Of a DNA stretch of 64,000 nucleotides, positions 17,793 to 26,262 are shown in pieces; within the stretch, counting starts at the first letter, position 1, and each line of letters starts with the position of its first letter. The notes under the pieces were generated by a model, which ran no database searches, was not told the origin of the DNA, and worked only from the letters and a program-made list of their open reading frames with translations. Location: contig NZ_LT559262.1 in the NCBI RefSeq assembly GCF_900083545.1, forward strand, positions 310,001 to 374,000. Reading direction: 5' to 3'. Position numbers and translations under genes: made by a program. This DNA is from Alistipes provencensis (lineage in GTDB: Bacteria > Bacteroidota > Bacteroidia > Bacteroidales > Rikenellaceae).

Positions 17793-18506
17793 ATGAAACA
17801 GTTTAAAGCAGACACGATGAAAAAGACGATAGCCATACTCGCAGCCGCAGCCTCCCTGTTCACGGCTGCCTGCAACAAATCGGAAATTCTCGCTCCGACC
17901 GACCAGCGGTACATCTACATGTCGTATCCGGAAAGCGGCAACCAGATCTTCAACTTCTCGTTCGTCTCCACGACCAAGAAGACCGTACGGATCGCCGTGC
18001 CGATCAAATTCGCCGGCCGGCCGCTGACCGAAGACCTCGCATACGCCGTGAAGCTCCATCCCGGAAGCGACGACACGACGCTGAGAGCGACCGAAGAGTA
18101 CGAACTTCCGGAACTGGTCTTCCACAAGGAGAGTTTCCTCGACACGATCTTCGTCACGGTCCACAGGACCGAACGGATGGAAACGGGGACCTACAACCTC
18201 AAATTCAGTCTCGAAAGCAACGGGAACTTCTTCGCTACGCAGACCGGATTTCTGGAGGCCGAGCTCCGCGTCACCGCCCAGATTTCACACCCTTCGTGGT
18301 GGACCCAGTCGGTCGTGGATTTCTACCTTGGCCCATACAGCGACAAGAAATTCGGGCTATTCTCGCAGCATATCTTCACGGGAGACTACGGCGAACTGGA
18401 GGAGAGCGAAAAGCAGTTCTATGCCCTCAAGTTCAAGTACTGGCTTCAGGAAAATCCCCAGACAGAGGAGGACGGCACACAGATGAAGGTGGCAATTCAG
18501 GGTTAA
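17793..18506 (+). CDS. DUF4843 family lipoprotein of the Sus locus
   Basis: A 237-residue lipoprotein. It may start at 17793 or at the in-frame ATG 17817, which would give a cleaner lipoprotein signal (MKKTIAILAAAASLFTAAC). The mature part is predicted mostly beta, with an Ig-like pattern. DUF4843 proteins commonly sit after SusD in Bacteroidetes and are presumed surface ligand-binding accessories; the function is not established. Directly follows susD, 3 bases after its stop. Confidence 0.8.
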   Translation: MKQFKADTMKKTIAILAAAASLFTAACNKSEILAPTDQRYIYMSYPESGNQIFNFSFVSTTKKTVRIAVPIKFAGRPLTEDLAYAVKLHPGSDDTTLRATEEYELPELVFHKESFLDTIFVTVHRTERMETGTYNLKFSLESNGNFFATQTGFLEAELRVTAQISHPSWWTQSVVDFYLGPYSDKKFGLFSQHIFTGDYGELEESEKQFYALKFKYWLQENPQTEEDGTQMKVAIQG

Positions 18507-18525
18507 CCATTAAAAGAGACAGACG

Positions 18526-20115
18526 ATGAAACGATATAAATTGCTGCTTCTGGCAGTTGTTGCGGCGCTGGTGAGCGGGTGTTACAGCGACGACACCAAC
18601 CTCGACTACAAGACGCTCGACCTGCCCGTGATCGACAACCCGGAGAACGATCTGGCACTGTTCGTACCCAACCGGGCCTATAAGATCAAACTTGCCGACC
18701 GCCTGCAGATCACACCCAATGTGGTTTATAAGGAGATGAACGACCTCTCCTACCGCTGGGTCATCGACGGCAAGGAGGTGGCCACGACCAAGGACCTCGA
18801 CTGGGAGTGCGACATGGAAACCAACCGGGTCTATTGTTATTTTGAAATCCGCCGCAACTCGGCGGGCAATTCCACGATCTTCCCCTTCAGTATCGAGCTC
18901 GACCAGCCCTATGTCACGGGCTACAGCCTGCTGGTCGAGAAGGACGGAGCGCTGCGCTACGACTTCATCAGCTACACCGTGGCCGCTCTTTACACATTCG
19001 ACTATTACGAGAACGGCGCCGGCATGCAGATACCCTTTACGGGCAGCAACCCCCGTCTGGAGGAGTACTGGTCGTGCGAAAAGGCATCCATCGTCGGCAA
19101 GGAGATGTTCCTCGACGACGATCCGGAGAACTGCGCTTCGTTCAGCGGCGAAACTCTGCTGCAGGAGATGACGCTGCAACAGGAGTTCATGAACGAAGAA
19201 TTTCCGGATAATTTCCGGCTGAAGGATTTCATGCACGGCGGCTTCGTCAGCTACCTGTTGGCCGAGGACGGACGGGTCTTCCAGCGCAAGGGATCGCGAA
19301 TCTATTACACGGGCCGTTTCCTGAACCTGCCCATGCAGTACAACGGCAAGCAGATCAACGGCGTCAAGTTCATTACCGCGAAATACAGCGAGGGATACGG
19401 ACTGATCTACGACCAGACCGAGGACGGAGGACGTTTCCTGCTGGTGAACTTCGATTACAGCACCTCGGAATCCGATTCCGGCCAACGGTCCGGACAGATT
19501 ACGGAGTTCCCCGACGGCAGCGCAATGAGCGGCATCACCGACTACGAACTCATAGACGGCTGGTTCGTCAAAGATGCCGCCTTTCCTCCCGGTCCTTCGA
19601 GTGTCATGATGCTGTTCCGCAGGAAATCCGACGGCAAGTACTATACGCGCGAAGTGAAAATCACCTATACGTCGAGAACTTCGTCCGTGGAGATATCGGA
19701 GGTCTACGAGGAGGTCTACCGCGAACTGCCCGAATTCGGCCCCGACAGCAAGACCTGCGTGATCCGCGTCGACGGCGGAAGCTCTTACAAGTCGGGCTAC
19801 ATGTTCTATACCTCGGCTTCGAACCCCCGCAAAGTACTGGTCAAGGAGCGCACCGCATCGGCGGCGCCTACCGAATTCCATACGTTCGACAGCGATGTCG
19901 CAGCCATCGTCGAGGGTACGATGAAGAGCAACAACTGCTACATGCTCTTCGCACTGACCGACGGCACGGTAATGATGTACACCACCTCGAACCGCAACGT
20001 AGGTTCGGGTGTGAATTTCCTCACCTTCGAGGAGGAGCGCGTCATCGAGAAATACCAGATTGACGGCAAAATCCGCTGGGGAGGATTCAAATACGGCGGA
20101 TTCTCGAATTTCTAA
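18526..20115 (+). CDS. PKD-like family surface lipoprotein
   Basis: A 529-residue lipoprotein: signal MKRYKLLLLAVVAALVSGC, then a PKD-like Ig fold (LSYRWVIDGKEVATTKDLDW) and a larger beta-rich C-terminal region that may form a propeller-like platform (inferred from repeated beta stretches such as GYSLLVEKDGALRYDFISYT). Proteins of this type typically end SusCD-DUF4843 loci in Bacteroidetes and are presumed surface glycan- or peptide-binding components. Last gene of the plus-strand locus; a bidirectional terminator follows. Confidence 0.8.
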   Translation: MKRYKLLLLAVVAALVSGCYSDDTNLDYKTLDLPVIDNPENDLALFVPNRAYKIKLADRLQITPNVVYKEMNDLSYRWVIDGKEVATTKDLDWECDMETNRVYCYFEIRRNSAGNSTIFPFSIELDQPYVTGYSLLVEKDGALRYDFISYTVAALYTFDYYENGAGMQIPFTGSNPRLEEYWSCEKASIVGKEMFLDDDPENCASFSGETLLQEMTLQQEFMNEEFPDNFRLKDFMHGGFVSYLLAEDGRVFQRKGSRIYYTGRFLNLPMQYNGKQINGVKFITAKYSEGYGLIYDQTEDGGRFLLVNFDYSTSESDSGQRSGQITEFPDGSAMSGITDYELIDGWFVKDAAFPPGPSSVMMLFRRKSDGKYYTREVKITYTSRTSSVEISEVYEEVYRELPEFGPDSKTCVIRVDGGSSYKSGYMFYTSASNPRKVLVKERTASAAPTEFHTFDSDVAAIVEGTMKSNNCYMLFALTDGTVMMYTTSNRNVGSGVNFLTFEEERVIEKYQIDGKIRWGGFKYGGFSNF

Positions 20116-20134
20116 TTCGGAAAACAAGGCACGA

Positions 20135-20162
20135 AAAAGCCGCTTCTTTCGGAGCGGCTTTT
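20135..20162. terminator. bidirectional intrinsic terminator
   Basis: A 10-bp stem AAAAGCCGCT/AGCGGCTTTT with flanking A and T tracts separates the convergent PKD-like lipoprotein gene and the ECF sigma gene. It works as an intrinsic terminator in both directions. Confidence 0.85.
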
Positions 20163-20163
20163 T

Positions 20164-20787
20164 TTATTTCAGGCCCGTGAGCAGGGCGAGGAGAGAACCG
20201 AAGAGGAAGAAGAACTTGCTGAGCTTGAGCCGCAGCGAGCGGTAGCCCCGGTACTTCTGGGTTTTGACGGTGTTGATGCTGATGCCCAGCCGGCGAGCAA
20301 TCTCGGCGCCCTTGAACCCGGCGATCGAGAGGAGGATGATCCGGCTCTGCTCCGAAGGCAGGGCGTGGATGTCGCTGTAAAGCCGGCGGATAACCTCCTC
20401 CCCGACCATTCCGGCAAGCAGCTCGGTATCGGCTTCGGGATCGAAGTGGGGGGGGGAAATTTCGTCGCGCACCTGCTGTTCGTGCATGTTCCGTAACAAT
20501 GACTCGCGGTTGCTGCGGTCACGCCGGTAAGCCAGCGAATTATGGTAGACCGAACGGTAGAGGTAAGCCGCAAGTTCGGGAAGCACCGAGAAAGTCCGCT
20601 CCGACTGCCACATCCGGAGCAGCAGCTCCTGAACAAGGTCCTCGGCGAACGCGGCATCGCCCGTGAGCGACGCGGAGTAGGCACAAAGCGCCTTGTAGTA
20701 ACGGGCGTAGAGTTCCTCCCAAGCAACGGGCTCCTTCCCGTTGATCCGGTTCACGAACTCTTCCGATTCCGTTCGTTTTATCTCCAT
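20164..20787 (-). CDS. ECF-type RNA polymerase sigma factor
   Basis: A 207-residue sigma-70 family protein with region 2 (GDAAFAEDLVQELLLRMWQ, about residues 43-61) and region 4 helix-turn-helix (GFKGAEIARRLGISINTVK, about 157-175). It is convergent with the Sus locus and is the only sigma factor in the window, so it is the best candidate partner for the orphan FecR at 6320. The linker between regions 2 and 4 is encoded by a run of nine C (plus-strand G9 at 20448-20456), where slippage would remove region 4. The hydrophobic C-terminal tail (FFFLFGSLLALL) is unusual and could be membrane-associated. Confidence 0.92.
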   Translation of the reverse strand: MEIKRTESEEFVNRINGKEPVAWEELYARYYKALCAYSASLTGDAAFAEDLVQELLLRMWQSERTFSVLPELAAYLYRSVYHNSLAYRRDRSNRESLLRNMHEQQVRDEISPPHFDPEADTELLAGMVGEEVIRRLYSDIHALPSEQSRIILLSIAGFKGAEIARRLGISINTVKTQKYRGYRSLRLKLSKFFFLFGSLLALLTGLK

Positions 20788-21025
20788 GGCAGCTTTTCCG
20801 ACTTGTGCAAAACGTTTGGCGTGCTTTGCAAAAACCCTCTAAAAGAGCGTTGCAACGAGGGGTTTGCTCGCAAATATAAGCATTTTGCACCATATATATA
20901 TACGTTTCGGACATTTTTCTGCTCGGCCCAAACGAGGTCCTGCATTACATTTTTCAACAAAAATCCGGCTCGAAACGACATTTATTCCGGATTCCGCACA
21001 TCGATATAATAAATCGTCGCAAAAG
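20788..21025. other. intergenic region between sigma gene and iorA
   Basis: AT-rich divergent intergenic DNA; it should contain the promoter of the sigma gene on the minus strand. I see no gene and no match to the primary-sigma promoter on that strand that I would trust. A short alternating TATATATATA run lies near 20891-20901. Confidence 0.4.
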
Positions 21026-21056
21026 GTTGCATTTTAATTAAATTTTCCTAAATTTG
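21026..21056 (+). promoter_or_regulatory. Bacteroidetes-type promoter of iorA
   Basis: GTTG at 21026-21029, 19 bases, TAAATTTG at 21049-21056. The -7 element is a perfect match and the -33 has one mismatch. Transcription would begin near 21063, which rules out the TTG codon at 21054 as start and supports the ATG at 21084. Confidence 0.75.
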
Positions 21057-21083
21057 TATTATCCGAATCATACCGCAAATCTT

Positions 21084-22679
21084 ATGAAAAAACGCGAACT
21101 TTTACTCGGAGACGAAGCCCTCGCGCTGGGGGCGCTCCATGCGGGACTGTCGGGCGTCTATGCTTATCCGGGCACCCCATCGACCGAGATCACCGAATAT
21201 ATTCAGGGCCATCCCCTCGCCGCCGCGCGCGGCGTGCACCACACCTGGTCGACGAACGAAAAGACAGCCATGGAGGAGGCGCTCGGCATGTCGTTCGCCG
21301 GCAAACGCGCGCTGGTCTGCATGAAACATGTGGGTCTGAACGTGGCGGCCGACGCTTTCGTCAACGCGGCGATGACCGGCGCCAACGGCGGACTGGTGGT
21401 CGTCGTTGCGGACGATCCCTCGATGCACTCCTCGCAGAACGAGCAGGATTCGCGTTTCTACGGTAAATTCGCCCTCGTGCCGACCTTCGAACCCTCGACG
21501 CAGCAGGAGGCCTATGACATGGTGAAAGCCGCGTTCGAACTCTCGGAACGGTTCCAAATCCCGGTGCTGATGCGCCTGACGACCCGCATGGCCCACTCGC
21601 GGGCGGTGGTCGAGGTGACGGAGCCCCGCGCCGAGAACGAACTGCACTCGCCTGTCGAGACCCGCCAGTGGGTGCTCATGCCGGGCAACTCGCGCGTGCG
21701 GTACAAGGCTCTGCTGGACGACTACGCCCGGCTGGAGACGGAGGCCGCCGCAAGCCCGTTCAACGCCTATGCGGAGGGTCCGGACAAGCGGCTGGGCATC
21801 ATCGCCTGCGGCATCGCCCACAACTATGTGATGGAGAACTACCCCGACGGCTGTCCGCATCCGGTGCTGAAACTGTCGCAATATCCGCTGCCGCGCGATC
21901 TGGTGCGGCGCATGGCCTCGGAATGCCAGTCGCTGCTCGTCGTCGAGGAGGGGCAACCCGTCGTGGAAGAGGCCGTGCGGGGCGTACTGCCCGTTCCCCT
22001 GCCCATCCGGGGCCGTCTGACGGGCGAACTGCCCCGCACCGGGGAACTCACGCCCGACAGCGTGCGCGCGGCCCTCGGGATGTCGCCGCACCGGGCACAC
22101 GCCGCCAGTGCGATCGTCGTACCCCGTCCGCCCGCACTTTGTCAGGGATGCGGACACCGCGACATGTACACCGCGCTGACCGAGGTGGTCCGCGAGGAAT
22201 ATCCGGCGGGCAAAGTATTCAGCGACATCGGCTGCTACACGCTGGGATGGCTGGCGCCGTTCCACGCCATCGACACCTGTGTGGACATGGGTGCCTCGAT
22301 CACAATGGCCAAAGGTGCCGCCGACGCGGGACAGCACCCCTCGATCGCCGTGATCGGCGACTCGACCTTCACCCATTCGGGCATGACGGGACTGCTGGAC
22401 GCCGTGAACGAGCGCGCGAACATCACGGTCATCATCTCCGACAACCTGACGACGGGCATGACCGGCGGTCAGGATTCGGCCGGCACGGGGCGTCTGGAAC
22501 AGATATGCGCCGGCATCGGCGTCGACCCGGCGCACATCCGCGTGGTGGTGCCCCTGCCCAAGAACCGCGAGGAGCTGAAGGCGATGATCCGCGAGGAGAT
22601 CGCCTACCCGGGCGTCTCGGTCATCATCCCGCGCCGCGAATGCATCCAGACGGCCAAGAGAAAGAACGCAACGAAATAA
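21084..22679 (+). CDS. iorA: indolepyruvate:ferredoxin oxidoreductase, alpha subunit
   Basis: Thiamine-pyrophosphate subunit that oxidatively decarboxylates aryl 2-oxoacids to aryl-acetyl-CoA, reducing ferredoxin. N-terminal pyrimidine-binding domain with YAYPGTPSTEI; C-terminal TPP domain with CQGCGHRDMYTAL and the GDSTFTHSG...N metal/TPP motif. At 531 residues it ends at PRRECIQTAKRK and lacks the C-terminal ferredoxin-like domain (two 4Fe-4S motifs) found in archaeal IorA, so electrons must go to a separate carrier. It is followed by a repeat element and iorB. Substrate range among aromatic or branched 2-oxoacids cannot be read from the sequence. Confidence 0.9.
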   Translation: MKKRELLLGDEALALGALHAGLSGVYAYPGTPSTEITEYIQGHPLAAARGVHHTWSTNEKTAMEEALGMSFAGKRALVCMKHVGLNVAADAFVNAAMTGANGGLVVVVADDPSMHSSQNEQDSRFYGKFALVPTFEPSTQQEAYDMVKAAFELSERFQIPVLMRLTTRMAHSRAVVEVTEPRAENELHSPVETRQWVLMPGNSRVRYKALLDDYARLETEAAASPFNAYAEGPDKRLGIIACGIAHNYVMENYPDGCPHPVLKLSQYPLPRDLVRRMASECQSLLVVEEGQPVVEEAVRGVLPVPLPIRGRLTGELPRTGELTPDSVRAALGMSPHRAHAASAIVVPRPPALCQGCGHRDMYTALTEVVREEYPAGKVFSDIGCYTLGWLAPFHAIDTCVDMGASITMAKGAADAGQHPSIAVIGDSTFTHSGMTGLLDAVNERANITVIISDNLTTGMTGGQDSAGTGRLEQICAGIGVDPAHIRVVVPLPKNREELKAMIREEIAYPGVSVIIPRRECIQTAKRKNATK

Positions 22680-22759
22680 TTTACAACCGATTTATGCCGG
22701 AAAAGCGAACGATGGTAAGTCCATCGAGCGACTGAAACCCGTGGGGTCTCCACATAAAG

Positions 22760-22822
22760 CCCACGCCTGAGGCGGGGGTTTGGGGGTGGGTCAGATTTGC
22801 AAACGGCGCCGAAGGCGGCGAA
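22760..22822 (+). repeat. double-hairpin intergenic element, copy A (iorA-iorB)
   Basis: Stem CCCACGCC/GGCGGGGG (loop TGA; one mismatch) at 22760-22778, a G-rich core GTTTGGGGGTGGGTCAGATTTGC, and a second stem CGCC-GAA-GGCG. The core and second hairpin match copy B at 26159-26222 in about 42 of 50 positions, while the first stem has different bases that still pair. Confidence 0.65.
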
Positions 22823-22875
22823 ACTGCAACAGCCGACAGAACAAAAACAGCACAAAAACACAAAGACGTGATGAT

Positions 22876-23463
22876 ATGAAAAAAGATATCATACTCTCGG
22901 GCGTCGGAGGACAGGGAATCCTCTCCATCGCCACCGTCATCGGACGGGCGGCCCTCGCCGAAGGGCTGCAACTCAAGCAGGCCGAAGTTCACGGCATGAG
23001 CCAGCGGGGCGGCGACGTGCAGTCGAACCTGCGCATCTCCTCGTCGGCGATCCATGCCGACCTCATCCCGCGGGGCGAGGCCGACCTCATCGTCTCGCTC
23101 GAACCGATGGAGGCGCTGCGCTACCTGCCGTGGCTGGCGTCCGACGGCTGGGTCATCACCAACACGGTCCCGCTGGTCAACATCCCCGACTACCCCGACG
23201 CCGAAGCCCTGCAACGCGAACTGGAGGCGCTGCCCCACGCGGTGACGCTCGACATCGACGCCATGGCCCGGACCGCGGCATCGCCCCGCTCGGCCAACAT
23301 GGTGCTGCTGGGCGCCGCCGCACCGCTGCTGGGCATCGGAACCGCGACACTCGAAGCGGGCATCCGCGACATCTTCGCCCGCAAAGGCGACGCCGTCGTG
23401 GAGACGAACCTCGCGGCGTTCCGCGCCGGATACGAAGCGACCCAAAAACAGGCGAAACGATGA
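22876..23463 (+). CDS. iorB: indolepyruvate:ferredoxin oxidoreductase, beta subunit
   Basis: Gamma-type (CoA-handling) subunit of the 2-oxoacid:ferredoxin oxidoreductase, 195 residues. Begins MKKDIILSGVGGQGI, the classic Gly-rich opening of this domain, followed by EVHGMSQRGGDVQSNLRI, also diagnostic. The ATG at 22876 is used because the ATG at 22871 runs into a stop after two codons. Its stop overlaps the aminotransferase start (ATGA). Confidence 0.92.
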   Translation: MKKDIILSGVGGQGILSIATVIGRAALAEGLQLKQAEVHGMSQRGGDVQSNLRISSSAIHADLIPRGEADLIVSLEPMEALRYLPWLASDGWVITNTVPLVNIPDYPDAEALQRELEALPHAVTLDIDAMARTAASPRSANMVLLGAAAPLLGIGTATLEAGIRDIFARKGDAVVETNLAAFRAGYEATQKQAKR

Positions 23464-24770
23464 AAATACCGTTCGACAGGTCCTGCCTGCGCTCCGCATT
23501 GGAGCGGATGGACATTGCAGACATCGCGCAGGCCACGATCCGGCAGTCGGGCGACATCGCCCGCATGATGGAGCGTGAAACCGGGGAGGAGTTCCTCCAC
23601 CTCGAAATGGGCGTGCCGGGACTGCCGCCCGAACGGGTGGGCGTCGCGGCCGAATGCGCGGCCCTCGAAGCAGGCGTTGCGTCGCAGTACCCCGCCATGC
23701 CCGGTATCCCGGCACTGAAAACCGAGGCTTCGCGTTTTATCGAGGCTTTCCTCGGCGTGAAGGTCGCCCCCGAAGGGTGCATTCCGACCGTCGGGTCGAT
23801 GCAGGGCAGTTTCGCCACGTTCCTGATGTGCTCGCAGCTCGACCCGGTCAAAAACAAGATACTCTTCATCGACCCCGGATTCCCCGTGCAGCGCAGTCAG
23901 GTGCGCATCCTCGGAATCCCCTCGGAGTCGTTCGACATCTACGACTACCGGGCCGAGAAGCTGGGGCCCAAGATCGAGAGCTACCTCGCCGCGGGCGACG
24001 TGGCGGCCATCGTCTACTCGAACCCCAACAATCCGGCATGGATATGTCTCACGGAAGACGAGCTGCGCACGATCGGGGAGCTGGCCACGAAATACGACGC
24101 CGTCGTCATCGAGGACCTCGCCTACCTCTGCATGGATTTCCGCAAGCCGCTGGGACGTCCTTTCGAGCCGCCCTATCAGGCCACTGTCGCCCGTTACACC
24201 GAGAATTACATCCTGCTGGTCTCGGGTTCGAAGATATTCAGCTATGCCGGACAGCGAATCGCCGTGGCGGCCGTCTCCGAGGCGCTCTACCGCCGCGAAT
24301 ACCCGGCCCTGCGCCGGCGTTACAACATCGGACGGCTGGGCGACGCCTTCGTGCTGGTTTTCCTCTATGCGGCCTCGTCGGGCACGAGCCATTCGGCGCA
24401 GCACGCGCTGGCGGCGATGTTCCGCGCGGCGGCCGACGGCGAATTGGATTTCGTGGGCGAAGCCTCGGAATACGCCCGCCGCGCCCGGCTCACCAAGGAG
24501 GCATTCCTCCGCCACGGTTTCCGCATCGTTTACGACAAGGACCGGGACGAAGCCGTCAGCGACGGATTCTTCTACACGGTGGGCTACGGCGGGATGACCA
24601 GCGCCGAGCTGCTGAGCGAACTGCTGCTCTGCGGCATCTGCGCCATCTCGCTCACCTCGACCGGCAGCCGCCAGCACGGCATCCGGGTCTGCGTCTCGCA
24701 ACTGAACCGCCCCGAACAGTTCGACCTGCTCGAAGAACGTTTGCAAATATTCGCCGAAAATCATAAATAG
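23460..24770 (+). CDS. PLP-dependent aminotransferase, class I/II
   Basis: Fold-type I aminotransferase, 436 residues. Visible cofactor elements: SNPNNPAW (187-194), the acidic pair E218-D219 near the pyridine nitrogen, and the Schiff-base lysine K258 in SGSKIFSYAGQR. Coupled by ATGA to iorB, it would supply the 2-oxoacid (indole-, phenyl- or hydroxyphenylpyruvate) from the matching amino acid. Members of this subfamily are loosely called aspartate/aromatic aminotransferases; specificity is inferred from context only. Confidence 0.9.
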   Translation: MKIPFDRSCLRSALERMDIADIAQATIRQSGDIARMMERETGEEFLHLEMGVPGLPPERVGVAAECAALEAGVASQYPAMPGIPALKTEASRFIEAFLGVKVAPEGCIPTVGSMQGSFATFLMCSQLDPVKNKILFIDPGFPVQRSQVRILGIPSESFDIYDYRAEKLGPKIESYLAAGDVAAIVYSNPNNPAWICLTEDELRTIGELATKYDAVVIEDLAYLCMDFRKPLGRPFEPPYQATVARYTENYILLVSGSKIFSYAGQRIAVAAVSEALYRREYPALRRRYNIGRLGDAFVLVFLYAASSGTSHSAQHALAAMFRAAADGELDFVGEASEYARRARLTKEAFLRHGFRIVYDKDRDEAVSDGFFYTVGYGGMTSAELLSELLLCGICAISLTSTGSRQHGIRVCVSQLNRPEQFDLLEERLQIFAENHK

Positions 24771-24778
24771 ACGATTCC

Positions 24779-26074
24779 ATGCGCTTTACGACTGCCGCGG
24801 AGGCGGTAAAACTCATCCGATCCAACGACAGCGTTTACATTCAGGGCAGCACCTCGATCCCCGAGGTGCTCGTGGCCGCGATGGCCGACCGGGGTCCGGA
24901 GCTCCGGGGCGTGAAGGTCTACTCGGCCTTCGCCGTGGGAGCCTTCGACGCCCCCTACTGCCGGCCCGAATACCGCGATTCGTTCCTCGTGAACAGCCTG
25001 TTCGTAGCCAACAACATCCGCCGCTGGCTGGCCGACGGCTACGGACAGTCGATCCCGGCCTTTCTGGGCGAAATTCCCGCGCTGTTCCGCGACGGCACGC
25101 TGCCCCTCGATTTCGCGCTCATCAACGTCTCGCCGCCCGATGCCGAGGGCTACTGTTCGTTCGGCGTCTCGGCCGATCTGGCGGTCTCGGCCGTGGAGTG
25201 CGCCAAGACCATTATCGCGCAGGTCAACAAGGCCATGCCCTACTCCTACGGCGACGCCGTGATCCACTCCTCGCGTTTCGCCGCGGCCATGGAGGTCGAC
25301 TCCCCGCTGGTGGAGGTCCCGACGGCCGTGCCCACCGAAACCGAACTCAAAATCGGCCGCTACATCGCCGAACTGATTCCCGACGGCGCCACGCTCCAGA
25401 TCGGCGTCGGCGGTATCCCCAATGCCGTACTGGGGGCCCTCCGCGACCACAAGCATCTGGGACTGCACACCGAAGCGATGACCGACGGCGTGCTGCCGCT
25501 GCTGGAAAGCGGCGTGATCGACAACTCGCAGAAGGCGGTGATGCCCGGCGTGACGGTGGCCTCGCTGGCCCTCGGGTCGCGCCGGCTGTACGACTACATG
25601 GACTACCGCAAGGATTTGGTGATGAAGGATGTGGCGTGGACCAACGACCCGTTCCGCATCCGGCAGAACCCGCGCGTCATGGCCATCAACTCGGCCGTCG
25701 AGGTGGACCTCACGGGGCAGGTGTGCGCCGATTCGGTCGGCGAACGCATCATCTCGGGCGTGGGCGGCCAGCACGACTTCATGTACGGCGGAGCGCTGTC
25801 CGAAGGGGGCAAGACCTTTATCGCCATCCCGTCGACCACACCCAAGGGCGAGTCGAAGATCAAGGCGCTGCTGACGCCCGGCGCGGGCGTCGTCACGACA
25901 CGCCACATGATCCAGCACATCGTCACCGAATACGGCGTGGCGCACCTGCGGGGCCGCAACCTTGCCGAACGGGCCCGGGCGCTGATCTCCGTGGCGCATC
26001 CCGCAGTCCGCGAGGAGCTGGAACGCGCCGCCGCAGAGCGTTTCGGCTACTCGTTCCTGCGGCTCAAACCGTAA
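24779..26074 (+). CDS. acetyl-CoA hydrolase/4-hydroxybutyrate CoA-transferase family protein
   Basis: Class I CoA-transferase of the Cat1/4-hydroxybutyrate type, 431 residues. The catalytic glutamate is E232 in LHTEAMTDG, and the oxyanion/CoA loop GGIPNAV is at 211-217. It lies 8 bases after the aminotransferase, completing a path: amino acid to 2-oxoacid to acyl-CoA (IorAB) to free acid plus acetyl-CoA. This final step would conserve the thioester energy. Alternatives are a general acetate:succinate CoA-transferase or hydrolase; the operon favours an acyl-CoA made by IorAB. Confidence 0.9.
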   Translation: MRFTTAAEAVKLIRSNDSVYIQGSTSIPEVLVAAMADRGPELRGVKVYSAFAVGAFDAPYCRPEYRDSFLVNSLFVANNIRRWLADGYGQSIPAFLGEIPALFRDGTLPLDFALINVSPPDAEGYCSFGVSADLAVSAVECAKTIIAQVNKAMPYSYGDAVIHSSRFAAAMEVDSPLVEVPTAVPTETELKIGRYIAELIPDGATLQIGVGGIPNAVLGALRDHKHLGLHTEAMTDGVLPLLESGVIDNSQKAVMPGVTVASLALGSRRLYDYMDYRKDLVMKDVAWTNDPFRIRQNPRVMAINSAVEVDLTGQVCADSVGERIISGVGGQHDFMYGGALSEGGKTFIAIPSTTPKGESKIKALLTPGAGVVTTRHMIQHIVTEYGVAHLRGRNLAERARALISVAHPAVREELERAAAERFGYSFLRLKP

Positions 26075-26080
26075 CCCCGA

Positions 26081-26106
26081 CCCGGCCCCTAGAGGCCGGG
26101 CTTTTT
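26081..26106 (+). terminator. intrinsic terminator of the ior operon
   Basis: Stem CCCGGCC/GGCCGGG with loop CCTAGA followed by CTTTTT, six bases after the CoA-transferase stop. Confidence 0.85.
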
Positions 26107-26158
26107 AGCCATTCTCACCAAGTTCCCGGGCTTCACCTTGCCGCGCAGCGGCACAAAG

Positions 26159-26222
26159 CCCCTCCCTAAGGGAGGGGTTTAGGGTGGGGTCAAATTTGCA
26201 TACGACGCCACAGGCGGCGAAT
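26159..26222 (+). repeat. double-hairpin intergenic element, copy B (before HAD gene)
   Basis: Perfect stem CCCCTCCC/GGGAGGGG (loop TAA) at 26159-26177, then GTTTAGGGTGGGGTCAAATTTGCA and stem CGCC-ACA-GGCG. Same orientation and architecture as copy A at 22760. Differences in the first stem keep base pairing, which suggests that structure is selected. Confidence 0.65.
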
Positions 26223-26262
26223 ACGGCATCCGGAAGCATGGGGAGTTGTAGTTTACCGCACA

